Origin: Noviherbaspirillum galbum
GTDB taxonomy: Bacteria > Pseudomonadota > Gammaproteobacteria > Burkholderiales > Burkholderiaceae_D
Assembly (NCBI RefSeq): GCF_010974945.1
Contig: NZ_JAAIVB010000047.1
Span: 1 to 60,671 of the forward strand
Length of the DNA: 60,671 bases
Reading direction: 5' to 3'
Below the pieces are notes generated by a model. That model searched no databases and was not told the origin of the DNA. It was given only the letters and a program-made list of their open reading frames with translations. Positions within the stretch are counted from its first letter, which is position 1; every line of letters starts with the position of its first letter. This document shows positions 44,260-53,190 of the stretch, piece by piece. A program made the position numbers and the translations under genes.

Positions 44260-46053
44260 ATGAGTTCACTCGAGTTAGGCCTGATCGGCAATTCCCGTAC
44301 CTGTGCATTGATTGACCGCCAGGCGTCCATCGTCTGGTGGTGCTATCCCTATTTCGATGGCGATCCGATCTGCTGCTCCCTGTTGCAGAACGAAGAACAG
44401 GCACAGCGTCACGGGCAGGTGGCTGTCCAGCTCGAAGGGGCGACCAGTTCCGAGCAATACTACGAGCGCAATTCCGCCATTCTCGTCACTCGCTTCCGCG
44501 ACGAGGCTGGCAACGGCATCGAGGTACTCGATTTCGCGCCGCGCTTCCACCAGCATGGCCGGACCTTCGCGCCAGCGATGCTGGTGCGCATCGTGCGCCG
44601 GCTGTCCGGCCGGCCGCGCATCATGCTCAAGGTCAGGCCGGCGATCGACTACGGCACGGAGCGGGCATCGATCCGCTGCGGCGCCAACCATATCTCTTAT
44701 CACGGCTCCGGCCAGTCCCTGCGCCTGACGACCGATGCCTCCATCTCGTCGGTGATGGACGAGCGCCCGTTCTTCCTGCACGAAAGCATCACCCTGCTGA
44801 TGGGGCCCGACGAGACGGTGGATGGCTCCGCGCATGACGTCGGCCGCTCCTTCTACGAAAAAACCCTGAGCTATTGGCATCACTGGGTCCGCAACCTGCA
44901 CATTCCCTTCGAGTGGCAGGACGTGGTCATCCGCGCGGCCATCACCCTCAAGCTCAATGCCTTCGAAGACACCGGGGCCATCGTGGCGGCGGTCACGACC
45001 TCGATCCCGGAAGCGCCGAACAGCCAGCGCAACTGGGATTATCGTTTCTGCTGGCTGCGCGATGCCTACTTCGTCGTGAACGCCCTCAACAGCCTGGGTG
45101 CGACCACGACGATGGAGCATTATCTCGACTACATCCTCAACATCATTGCCGACACGAGGGACGCGCCCTTGCAGCCGGTGTACGGCATCCGGCGCGAGGC
45201 CGAGCTCCATGAAAGCGTGGCGCCCGCTCTCGCGGGCTACCGCGGCATGGGACCGGTCCGCGTCGGCAACCTCGCGTATTTCCAGGTTCAGAACGACGTG
45301 TTCGGCGAAGCCATTCTCGCCAGCACCCAGGCCTTCTTCGACACGCGGCTGGAACGTCCTGCCGGCAAGCACATGTTTGCTGACCTCGAGCGGCTGGGCG
45401 AACAGGCGATCCGGAGCTATAACGTGCCCGATGCCGGATTGTGGGAGCTGCGCGGCACCAAGCGCGTGCACACCTTCTCAAGCATGATGTGCTGGGCCGC
45501 CTGCCACCGGCTGGGCTGCATCGCGCGCAAGCTCGGCCTGACGGACCGGGAGCAATACTGGTTCGGGCATGCCGAGACGATTCACCGCGAAATCTGCGAC
45601 AAGGCCTGGAATCCGGAACTTGGCAGCTTCGTCGCCACCTTCGGCGGCGACCAGCTCGATGCCAGCCTGCTGCTCATGGCGGAATTCCAGTTCCTCGACG
45701 CGAACGATCCGCGCTTCGCCGCCACTGTCGAGACTATCGAGAAGCACCTGCGGCGCGGCGAGTTCCTCCTGCGCTACGACGAGGAAGACGATTTCGGCAG
45801 GCCGGAAACGGCCTTCCTGGTCTGCACCCTGTGGTGGATACTGGCGTTGGCCCAGATGGGCCACAAGGAGAGGGCGCGCGAGCAGTTCGCCCACGTGCTT
45901 ACCAAGTGCAACCACCTCGGGTTGCTGTCGGAAGACGTGGCCACCGACACCGGCGAGCAATGGGGCAATTTTCCGCAGACCTACAGCATGGTCGGACTCA
46001 TCCAGTGCGCGGCGCGCCTGAGCATACGCTGGGACAAGGCCTACAACTCATGA
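44260..46053 (+). CDS. Glycoside hydrolase family 15 protein (glucoamylase/trehalase-like)
   Basis: 597 residues. An N-terminal beta-sandwich domain (about 1-230; DRQASIVWWCYPYFDGDPI) precedes an (alpha/alpha)6 catalytic domain. Catalytic glutamates are expected in DAGLWELRG (acid) and in GEQWGNFPQTYS (base), both present. NWDYRFCWLRDAYF lines the active site. GH15 members cleave terminal alpha-glucose; some actinobacterial ones are trehalases. In an otsA-otsB operon, trehalose or a related alpha-glucoside is a fair guess for the substrate. No signal peptide is seen, so it is cytoplasmic. It lies 55 bases after otsB. Confidence 0.9.
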   Translation: MSSLELGLIGNSRTCALIDRQASIVWWCYPYFDGDPICCSLLQNEEQAQRHGQVAVQLEGATSSEQYYERNSAILVTRFRDEAGNGIEVLDFAPRFHQHGRTFAPAMLVRIVRRLSGRPRIMLKVRPAIDYGTERASIRCGANHISYHGSGQSLRLTTDASISSVMDERPFFLHESITLLMGPDETVDGSAHDVGRSFYEKTLSYWHHWVRNLHIPFEWQDVVIRAAITLKLNAFEDTGAIVAAVTTSIPEAPNSQRNWDYRFCWLRDAYFVVNALNSLGATTTMEHYLDYILNIIADTRDAPLQPVYGIRREAELHESVAPALAGYRGMGPVRVGNLAYFQVQNDVFGEAILASTQAFFDTRLERPAGKHMFADLERLGEQAIRSYNVPDAGLWELRGTKRVHTFSSMMCWAACHRLGCIARKLGLTDREQYWFGHAETIHREICDKAWNPELGSFVATFGGDQLDASLLLMAEFQFLDANDPRFAATVETIEKHLRRGEFLLRYDEEDDFGRPETAFLVCTLWWILALAQMGHKERAREQFAHVLTKCNHLGLLSEDVATDTGEQWGNFPQTYSMVGLIQCAARLSIRWDKAYNS

Positions 46054-46066
46054 CGAAGGAAAGAGC

Positions 46067-47053
46067 ATGATGCCTTCCCATGTCGGCGGCATCGACATCG
46101 GCGGCACCAAGGTGGCCGCCATCGTCGCGGGCGAATCGGGCCCGCTGGCGCGACGGGTCATGCCGACGCCGAAGAGCGGCCCCATCGACACGCTTCCCGA
46201 GCAGGCGATCGCCCTGCTGAGGCAGGCTTGCCAGGATGCCGGGGTGGCGGAATCCGACCTCGGCATGGTCGGCGTCAGCTCCTGCGGGCCTTTCGTGAAG
46301 GACGGCGGCCTGATCGGCCTGGCCACGCCCAACATCTGCGGCGCGCATTCCCCCGGGCTGCCAAACGACTGGGAGGTGATTCCGCTGGAGGCGGGCCTGC
46401 GGCGGCACCTGCCGGCGGTGCGCATCGAAAACGATTGCGTGGCCGCCCTCGTTGCCGAACGCACCTTCGGCGCGGTGGTGGATGAGCCTGATTGCGTCTA
46501 CGTCACCTGGAGCACCGGCATCGGCTTCGGCTTCTGCGTCGATGGCCATGTCCTGCGTGGCAAGAACGGCAATGCCGGGCATGCCGGGCACATGCTGATC
46601 AGCGAGCGGCAGGATGCGATCTGCGGCTGCGGCAACCGCGGCGACGTGGAAGGGCTGATCGCCGGGCGCAACCTCGGGGATCGGTTGGGCATGCCGACAG
46701 CGGAGCTGTTCGCCGCGGCACGCGCCGGCGACGCGGCGGCATTGGCACATGTGCACGAAGCGGCGCGCTGGTTCGGACGTGCCCTCTACGACGTCACCAC
46801 CTGCCTGGATACCCGCCAGTTCGTCATCGGCGGCTCCGTCTGGCTGCACCACGGGGAATGGCTTGCGCCCTTGGTGAGCGAGGAAATCCGGCGGCACTTC
46901 CCGGCACTGACGGATGGCGTGGAGCTTCGCATGACGAAGCTCGGCAATCTCGTCGCCGACCTCGGTGCGCTATGCCTCGTGCTGCCCGACGACTGGATTT
47001 CCGCCTGGCGCGGCACCCAGCCCTGGAGCAGGCTCGCACCGTTGCCGGGCTGA
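46067..47053 (+). CDS. ROK-family protein, divergent sugar kinase
   Basis: 328 residues. The ATP-binding motif GGIDIGGTKVAAI opens the protein and ENDCVAAL holds the catalytic Asp. Two hallmark motifs are altered: the ExGH sugar-contact motif reads NAGHAGH (His172 in place of Glu), and the zinc motif CxCGxxGC reads C186-GCGNRG-D193, with the third Cys lost. It starts 13 bases after the GH15 stop, in the same operon; phosphorylation of glucose released by that enzyme would fit, but the changes make activity uncertain. Confidence 0.82.
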   Translation: MMPSHVGGIDIGGTKVAAIVAGESGPLARRVMPTPKSGPIDTLPEQAIALLRQACQDAGVAESDLGMVGVSSCGPFVKDGGLIGLATPNICGAHSPGLPNDWEVIPLEAGLRRHLPAVRIENDCVAALVAERTFGAVVDEPDCVYVTWSTGIGFGFCVDGHVLRGKNGNAGHAGHMLISERQDAICGCGNRGDVEGLIAGRNLGDRLGMPTAELFAAARAGDAAALAHVHEAARWFGRALYDVTTCLDTRQFVIGGSVWLHHGEWLAPLVSEEIRRHFPALTDGVELRMTKLGNLVADLGALCLVLPDDWISAWRGTQPWSRLAPLPG

Positions 47054-47145
47054 GCCCGCCGGGCAAGCCTGCTTGATCGACGGAACTTTTTTCCGGGGTG
47101 TATCATCCTAGAGTCTTCTATCTTCTAACGAGCGGAAAGACCGAG

Positions 47146-47988
47146 ATGACACTTCAATCGGCGTTGCATACCTTGCCACGCGAGTGGCAGGACTGGGTGA
47201 TGCACAACCTGGAGCGTTCCTGCGAGCCTGAGGGAATGATCGACATCATGGTGCGCGATGGCCGCTTCGAGCGCCAGTTCGCCCGCGCCGCGGTCGAGGA
47301 AGCCCGGTTCGGCGCGCCGTCCACGGAGCCCGTCGCCATCCCCGACATCGACACCAGCAGCAACACCGTACAGACGCCGGACCGCAGGGTCAACGTGGTG
47401 TTTTCCCTGAAGTCCCCGCGCATCGTGGTCGTCGGCAACCTGCTCAGCGACGACGAATGCGATGCCATGCTTGCCTACACCGAGCAGAAACTCGTCCGCT
47501 CTCCCGTAGTCAGCGACACCGATGGATCCAGCGCCATGCATTCCCACCGCACCAGCCGCGGCGCCATGCTGCAGCGGGGAGAAACCGAACTCGTGGCGAG
47601 GATCGAGGCCCGCCTTGCTGCGCTGATGCAGTGGCCGGTGGAGCGCGGCGAAGGATTGCAGGTGCTGCGTTACGATCATGGCAACGAGTACCGGCCGCAT
47701 TACGACTGGTTCAATACCGAGCAGCCCGGACCGCGCAAGCATCTCGAGCGCGGCGGCCAGCGCTTCGGCACCATCGTCATGTACCTGAGCGACGTGGAGA
47801 AGGGCGGAGGAACATCCTTTCCCAAGCTGGGCCTGGAAGTGCAGCCGAAGAAGGGCGGCGCGGTGTTCTTCGCCAACGTAGACCGCTATGGCGCGCCGGA
47901 CGAAAACACGCTGCATGCCGGCGAGCCGGTAGTTTCCGGCGTCAAGTACATCGCCACCAAGTGGGTCCGGGAACGGCCCTACGTCTGA
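47146..47988 (+). CDS. 2-oxoglutarate/Fe(II)-dependent prolyl 4-hydroxylase-like protein
   Basis: 280 residues. The C-terminal double-stranded beta-helix (about 95-280) has the iron-binding H-x-D in YRPHYDWF, the distal His in LHAGEPV and the 2-oxoglutarate-binding basic residue in SGVKYIATKW. GNLLSDDECDAMLAY and VMYLSDVEKGGGTSFP are P4H signatures. Bacterial members hydroxylate proline in target proteins such as EF-Tu in some species; the target here is unknown. ATG 47146 follows AAAGACCGAG; an earlier in-frame ATG at 47098 lacks a ribosome site. The first 90 residues are helical with no named domain. Confidence 0.88.
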   Translation: MTLQSALHTLPREWQDWVMHNLERSCEPEGMIDIMVRDGRFERQFARAAVEEARFGAPSTEPVAIPDIDTSSNTVQTPDRRVNVVFSLKSPRIVVVGNLLSDDECDAMLAYTEQKLVRSPVVSDTDGSSAMHSHRTSRGAMLQRGETELVARIEARLAALMQWPVERGEGLQVLRYDHGNEYRPHYDWFNTEQPGPRKHLERGGQRFGTIVMYLSDVEKGGGTSFPKLGLEVQPKKGGAVFFANVDRYGAPDENTLHAGEPVVSGVKYIATKWVRERPYV

Positions 47989-48039
47989 CCCGCGCCTGAC
48001 GACCCTCCAGGGCGAATGAGTAGATATCGAGGAGGCCGC

Positions 48040-49194
48040 TCAGGCCGCCTTGTTCAGTTGCATGGTGTGATGAGCCGCCATCGCCTGGCGGCAGGCACTG
48101 ATGAATCCGCCCACCGCGTTGTCATGGTTGTATTCCGCCACGAGCCAGCGGCAGCGCGCGGAAAAGTTTGACCAGCTCGCCTGGTCGCTGAGCAGCTGCG
48201 CGGCATGGTTCGCCCAGGTCGCCACGTTGAGCTGGCAGATATACCCGTTCTCCCCATAGCGCACGAGTTCGCCCGCCGCTCCGGTCTCTGGAGTGAGGAT
48301 GGATGGCGTCCCGGCAGCGCAGGCTTCGTTCACGACCACGCCCCACTGGTCGCGCAGCGCCGGATACAGCAGCAGGCGCGCGGAGCGGTAGATCGCGCCG
48401 CGGTCCTGCGCGGTCCGGAAGTCGGCGAATTCCGCCTCCACAAGTTCGTCGCGCCTGGCGACGCCGTCATGCACCCGCGATTCGAGTTCGCCGGCGCCGA
48501 CAAGCAGCACCTTGAGCTTGCGCTGCAGCAGCCGCGCGGTTTCGGCAGCCACGTTGAGCACGAACATGGGGTTCTCGACCTCGCTCATCTGGCCGCAGAA
48601 GATCAGGTCGAAAGGGCGCTCTTCGCTGGCGCCGGAGCGCGGCGCATAAGCGTCGTTGTCGACCGCGATGCAAGAACGGAAACACCTCGACGCGGGGATG
48701 CCGAAGCTCTCGAACAGGCGCTGCCCACCCATGCTGGACGCCACGAAGCTGGCGCTGCGCGCATAGACGAATTCGCGGAGTCCATGCCGCAGGCGGCCCA
48801 AGGACTGTTCGGTGGCATAGTTCGCCTCGGTCATCGCGACATGGGGAATATGCCGGAGGCAAGCCTGCCCGAACGCCATCAGCTGGACGGGATGGAAGCC
48901 GTTGGTGACGATGGCATCCGGCTGGAACGAATGCAGGAAGCGATTCACTCCGCCGGGCAGCAGGCTGACCTGCAGCAGCGAACCCGGCGGCTGCCCGTCC
49001 GGCGAGGCTTGCATCTTCTCGCGCGGCCTGGGAAACGCGGCTGACGACAGATGAAGCAGGCGGCCGCGCGTCTCACGCTGCCCGCACACGACTGCCTGGA
49101 TCTCGAATCCCGGCACGCGCATCAGCCTTTCCAGGAATTGCAGGCGATGCGCCGGCAATTCGTTCATCACGAAGGCGACCTTCTGAACACGCAT
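48040..49194 (-). CDS. Glycosyltransferase, GT-B fold (group 1 type)
   Basis: 384 residues. The C-terminal half has the GT4 donor-site pattern FDLIFCGQMSEVENP, KVLLVGAGELESRV and YPALRDQWGVVVNEACAAGTPSILT (the E-x7-E type motif). The N-terminal half (VAFVMNELPAHRLQFLERL, PDAIVTNGFHPVQLMAF) is the acceptor domain. It transfers sugar from a nucleotide donor to an unknown acceptor, perhaps a surface glycan. ATG 49194 is chosen behind AAGAGGAACTCAAG; upstream reading to 49413 looks non-coding. It is convergent with the hydroxylase and stands alone. Confidence 0.85.
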   Translation of the reverse strand: MRVQKVAFVMNELPAHRLQFLERLMRVPGFEIQAVVCGQRETRGRLLHLSSAAFPRPREKMQASPDGQPPGSLLQVSLLPGGVNRFLHSFQPDAIVTNGFHPVQLMAFGQACLRHIPHVAMTEANYATEQSLGRLRHGLREFVYARSASFVASSMGGQRLFESFGIPASRCFRSCIAVDNDAYAPRSGASEERPFDLIFCGQMSEVENPMFVLNVAAETARLLQRKLKVLLVGAGELESRVHDGVARRDELVEAEFADFRTAQDRGAIYRSARLLLYPALRDQWGVVVNEACAAGTPSILTPETGAAGELVRYGENGYICQLNVATWANHAAQLLSDQASWSNFSARCRWLVAEYNHDNAVGGFISACRQAMAAHHTMQLNKAA

Positions 49195-49899
49195 TCTTGA
49201 GTTCCTCTTACCCTTGTTCGCCTCGTCTGGTTCAAACCCTGCGGCTGCGCGCGCCGGAGGCAGCCAAGCCAGGCAACGATTGCCTGGCGTGCGGCTTGAA
49301 CGTATAGAGGACAAGCTTTTCCGGATGGGCGGGGCGGCGATGCGCGCGGTCACGATGGGGTGTGAGGCGGTCGGCGCCATGCCGAAGGCTGCTTGCAAGC
49401 CTTGAAAACGCAAGGATCATGCCGGATGGGGAAGGCCGATGCGCGTCGCGCCGCACCGACACCGACGCGGTGTTGAATGCCGATGGCAATGACGCGTTCA
49501 ACTGGCCCACCATGTTCGTCCCCCCGGATTTGACGTCATGCACGACGTATTCATGCCTCTGTGTTTATGAGGATTGGATGATGGGCCAGTGAAAAGTTCA
49601 GCCCCTTCCGGCGGCATGGCAGGGTTCATTGTGCGAGGACAAAAAGCCTTCAACTCCCGCCTTCGGGAGGGAACGCGGGGACGTATTGCCGTCCGCACGC
49701 CCTGCGTCGCCGGGTTGACGGTTCATTCCGTGCCCCCGGTCGCCCCGGAGGGAACGATCAGCTTGACGGCTTGAAAACTGTTCAAGGCGCGGCTGCAACA
49801 TTTTGAAAAAATTTCGTCATCGGATGGACAAGGAGCAACGTTGTTCTCGGCTAACGCGCTATCATTAATTCCGCAGAACAACTTTTCCCCGGACCCACC
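49195..49899. other. Long intergenic region between the glycosyltransferase and pbpG
   Basis: 705 bases. Short open frames on both strands have poor ribosome sites and no homology I recognise. A 6-bp stem CTCCCG/CGGGAG (about 49656-49671) is the only hairpin noted. AT content rises over the last 100 bases before pbpG, where its promoter should be. Confidence 0.5.
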
Positions 49900-50826
49900 A
49901 TGTTCAAAAAAACGCTAGCCGCGCTGCTCCTGAGCTACGCAGCGGCAGTCCAGGCGCTTCCGTTCAGTTCCCAGCATGCCCTCGTGTTCGAAGAGGAGTC
50001 GGGCCAGGTGCTGCTGGAAAAAAACGCCAACGACATCGTGCCCATCGCTTCCCTGACGAAGCTCATGACCGCCATGGTCGTCCTCGACGCCAAGCCGGAC
50101 ATGAACGAACTCATTTCCATCGATGAAAGCGACGTCGATACCCTCAAGTTCAGTTCCTCCCGCGTTCCGGTCGGCACCATGCTCCCGCGCAGCGCCATTC
50201 TCCACCTCGCCCTCATGTCCTCCGACAACCGCGCCGCATCGGCGCTGGCCCGGACCTATCCGGGCGGTCGCGCCGCCTTCGTCGCGGCGGTGCGCGAGAA
50301 GCTGACCGTGCTCGGCATGCACAGCACCACCATCGAGGAGCCCACCGGCCTGTCGCCGCACAACCGGTCGTCTGCCGCCGACCTGCTGAAGATGGCAGCC
50401 GCCGCCTCGAATTACCCGGAAATCACGCACTACACCACCGAAACGGGCGAAGTCTTCGACATGAACGGCCGCCCGGTCGAGTACCACAACACCAACCGCC
50501 TCGTCGGCAAGCAGGGCTGGGACATCCTGCTGTCCAAGACCGGCTTCACCAGCGAAGCCGGGCGCTGCCTGATCATGCGCATGCAGTCCGCCGGCAAGCA
50601 CCTGATCGTCGTGCTGCTGAACGCCAAGGCGACCGCCGCGCGCGTGGTCGACGCGGAAAACATCCAGCGCTACGTCAGCGGCCAGCCGCTGATCATGGCC
50701 CAGGCGGCGCCCGCCGGGAAGCACGCTTCTGCCAAGATGCGCAGCCACCATGCGCAGCGCCACGCGCACATCGTGCTGGTCAAGGGCAAGGCTGCCAAGC
50801 CTGCAAAGAAGCGCCGCACGGTCTGA
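49900..50826 (+). CDS. pbpG: D-alanyl-D-alanine endopeptidase (PBP7 type)
   Basis: 308 residues. A signal peptide (1-19) leads to a serine-peptidase S11 domain with S51-LTK (nucleophile), SSDN and KTG (in LSKTGFTSEAG). This trio marks low-molecular-weight penicillin-binding proteins; length and the lack of the PBP5 C-terminal domain fit PBP7/PbpG, which cuts peptidoglycan cross-links. The last 45 residues are rich in His, Lys and Ala, a tail that may contact the wall. A strong terminator follows. Confidence 0.9.
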   Translation: MFKKTLAALLLSYAAAVQALPFSSQHALVFEEESGQVLLEKNANDIVPIASLTKLMTAMVVLDAKPDMNELISIDESDVDTLKFSSSRVPVGTMLPRSAILHLALMSSDNRAASALARTYPGGRAAFVAAVREKLTVLGMHSTTIEEPTGLSPHNRSSAADLLKMAAAASNYPEITHYTTETGEVFDMNGRPVEYHNTNRLVGKQGWDILLSKTGFTSEAGRCLIMRMQSAGKHLIVVLLNAKATAARVVDAENIQRYVSGQPLIMAQAAPAGKHASAKMRSHHAQRHAHIVLVKGKAAKPAKKRRTV

Positions 50827-50844
50827 TCGGCGCCGGATGGCGAG

Positions 50845-50869
50845 AAGGCGGCCTGCGGGCCGCCTTTTT
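50845..50869 (+). terminator. Rho-independent terminator after pbpG
   Basis: 9-bp perfect stem AAGGCGGCC / GGCCGCCTT with loop TGCG and a T-run, 19 bases after the pbpG stop. Confidence 0.88.
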
Positions 50870-50972
50870 CATTTGGGCTGCCTTTTCATTCAGGCTGCCT
50901 ATCAGGGCCGATCCTGGCCTCGCCGCAAATTGGTTTAGAATCTAACGCCCGTTCGTTTCCAAATTGCCTCCC

Positions 50973-52154
50973 ATGACTCTCGCCTCCGGCTTCGATGCCT
51001 CCCGACTCGACCTTCTGACCCGGCGCTTCCAGGAAGACATCGCCGCCGGACGCATTCCCGGCGCCGCGATGCTGATCCACCGTCATGGACGGACCGTGTA
51101 CGACGAGGCGCTCGGCGTGCAGGATCCGGCGAGCGGCAAGCCCCTGGCCAAGGACACGATCTTCCGCATCTATTCCATGACCAAGCCGGTGGTTTCCGTG
51201 GCCATCATGAAGCTGGCAGAGCAGGGACGTCTGATGATCAGCGATCCGATCAGCCGCTTCCTGCCCGAGCTGGGCGAACTGGCGGTCGGCGTGGAAAAGC
51301 GCCAGGGCGCGCAGACCGTGCTGGCACTGGAACCCGCGGTCCGTCCGGTCACCATCCAGGACCTGCTGCGCCACACCTCGGGATTCACCTACGGCATCTT
51401 CGGCGATTCACTGGTGAAGACGGCGTACCGAGACGCCGGCGTCGGCCGCATGCGCGCCAGCAACGACGAGTTCATCCGCACCTTGGCGGGCCTGCCTCTG
51501 GCCTACCAGCCGGGTACGGTCTGGGAGTACAGCGTATCGACGGACGTGCTTGGCGTGATCCTGGAGCGTGCGCATGGCAAGCCGCTGGACGAGGTGCTCA
51601 AGCAGGAGATCTTCGACCCGCTCGGCATGACCGATACCGATTTCTGGGTCACGCCGGATCGCTTCCCGCGCCTCGCGCAAGCCTTCGATACCGACCCGGT
51701 CACCGGGGTCGCCGTCAAGCTCAATGGCATGGAACAGCGGCCGAACTTCCTGTCGGGCGGCGGCGGGCTCGCCTCGACCATGTCCGACTACCTGAAGTTC
51801 GCGCGCATGCTGATGCAAGGCGGCGAACTGGATGGCGTGCGCATCATTGGCCGCAAGACCCTGGCGTGGATGACCAGCGACCACCTTGGCGACCTGCCCG
51901 CGGCGCGCACCGGCGCCAACTACCTGCCGGGTCCGGGCTATGGCTTCGGCCTGGGCTTCGCGGTCCGGCTCGGCGAGGGCGGGGCGGTTCTCCCCGGCAG
52001 CACCGGCGACTTCACCTGGAGCGGCCTGGCCGGCACCTATTTCTGGATCGATCCGCGGGAAGACCTGCTGGCGATTCTCCTCATGCAGGCGCCTGAGCAG
52101 CGCACCTACTACCGGCAGATGTTCCGGGGCCTGGTGTACGGCGCGCTCGACTGA
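50973..52154 (+). CDS. Serine hydrolase of the class C beta-lactamase/esterase family
   Basis: 393 residues. The nucleophile motif S68-MTK71 lies in FRIYSMTKPVVSV, and the Tyr of WEYSVSTDVLG fits the YxN-type second motif (with Ser-Val here). GGGGLASTMSDYLKFARML and the C-terminal GLAGTYFWIDPREDLLAILLMQ are usual in EstB-type esterases and related penicillin-recognising enzymes. No signal peptide is seen, which argues for a cytoplasmic esterase rather than a resistance enzyme. ATG 50973 is preferred over TTG 50964. It is convergent with the LysR gene, three bases away. Confidence 0.87.
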   Translation: MTLASGFDASRLDLLTRRFQEDIAAGRIPGAAMLIHRHGRTVYDEALGVQDPASGKPLAKDTIFRIYSMTKPVVSVAIMKLAEQGRLMISDPISRFLPELGELAVGVEKRQGAQTVLALEPAVRPVTIQDLLRHTSGFTYGIFGDSLVKTAYRDAGVGRMRASNDEFIRTLAGLPLAYQPGTVWEYSVSTDVLGVILERAHGKPLDEVLKQEIFDPLGMTDTDFWVTPDRFPRLAQAFDTDPVTGVAVKLNGMEQRPNFLSGGGGLASTMSDYLKFARMLMQGGELDGVRIIGRKTLAWMTSDHLGDLPAARTGANYLPGPGYGFGLGFAVRLGEGGAVLPGSTGDFTWSGLAGTYFWIDPREDLLAILLMQAPEQRTYYRQMFRGLVYGALD

Positions 52155-52157
52155 TCT

Positions 52158-53090
52158 TCACTGCGCCTCCTGGCCTGATTCCGCGCGATGCGCTTCGCAG
52201 GCGGTGTTGGTCCGTTCCATCAGGATGTCCGCCAGGCGCAGCGTGCCCGGGCCGGCCGCATCCGGATCGGCGAGGATCAGGTAAAGCTCGAGAAAGCGCT
52301 CTCCGCCTTCCTTCAGCGGCAACGCCTTGAGGCTGCCTTCAGCCAGTTCGTTGCGGATCTTGTCAACTGGGAACCAGGCAAAGCCGTGGCCGAGCTTGAC
52401 CGCTTCGATGGAAGTCGCGCTGTGGCTCACGGTCCAGCGCTGGCTAGCGTCCAGCGGCAAGACATTGGACTTGCGGCTCGACCCCGATTCTCTCACCACC
52501 AGGTGCCGCTGCTGGCGAAGGTCGTCCATGCCCAGTGGCCGGCCGAGCCGGTGCAAGGCGTGGTCCGGGCTCGCCACCGGAACCGCCCGCAGCCTGATCA
52601 GGGGCTGTCCGAGAAATCCGGGCGGAACCTGGCCGGCGATCGCCAGATCCGCGACACCCATGCTCAGGGCCTCGGTGGTGCCGTTGAGGACCGATTCATA
52701 CAACTCGATCCGGGTATGCGGGCTTTCCGCGCCGAATCGGGCCAGGCAATCGAGCAGCAGCCAGGTCGGATACAGGATTTCCACCGCGATGCGGATCTCT
52801 GCCTCCCAGCCGGCGGAAAGCCGGCCAGCCGCCCGTTCCAGCGCAAGCGAGTCGTCGAGCAGGCCTTTTGCGCGGCGATAGAGAAATCGTCCGGTAGCGG
52901 TCAGCATGGCCTTCCGCCCTTGCATCTCGAATACCTTGATCCCGAGCTGGCTTTCTATCTTTTGCACCGCATAGGTCACGGAAGACTGGCTCTTGTGCAG
53001 GGCGTCTGCCGCCTGCGCATAGCCGCCCATGTCGACCACCGTGACCAGCGTGCGCCACTGCTCCAGCGTGATGTGATTGATGTCCGACAT
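52158..53090 (-). CDS. LysR-family transcription regulator
   Basis: 310 residues. The N-terminal helix-turn-helix is TLEQWRTLVTVVDMGGYAQAADALHKSQSSVTYAVQKIES, followed by a linker helix and a substrate-binding-type effector domain (ADLAIAGQVPPGFLGQPLI). It is divergent from azoR across 100 AT-rich bases containing a LysR-type site, so it probably controls azoR (and perhaps pirin). Its ligand is unknown. Confidence 0.9.
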   Translation of the reverse strand: MSDINHITLEQWRTLVTVVDMGGYAQAADALHKSQSSVTYAVQKIESQLGIKVFEMQGRKAMLTATGRFLYRRAKGLLDDSLALERAAGRLSAGWEAEIRIAVEILYPTWLLLDCLARFGAESPHTRIELYESVLNGTTEALSMGVADLAIAGQVPPGFLGQPLIRLRAVPVASPDHALHRLGRPLGMDDLRQQRHLVVRESGSSRKSNVLPLDASQRWTVSHSATSIEAVKLGHGFAWFPVDKIRNELAEGSLKALPLKEGGERFLELYLILADPDAAGPGTLRLADILMERTNTACEAHRAESGQEAQ

Positions 53091-53105
53091 ATATCTATCT
53101 ATCCG

Positions 53106-53124
53106 ATATTTAACACCGAAATAT
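53106..53124. promoter_or_regulatory. Candidate LysR operator between lysR-type gene and azoR
   Basis: ATATTT-N7-AAATAT, a 19-base dyad that contains the T-N11-A pattern of LysR-type sites. It is the only clear dyad in the 100-base divergent region. Confidence 0.45.
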
Positions 53125-53190
53125 TGTACTTTTTTATCGTCTGAATAAATAGTTTAATAGCTCTACCGACACCTCACGTGGAGCAAAAAA

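Noticed and set aside
49195-49899. Possible small genes in the 705-base gap before pbpG
   Set aside because: The open frames found are under about 100 codons, lack good ribosome sites and show no recognisable sequence.
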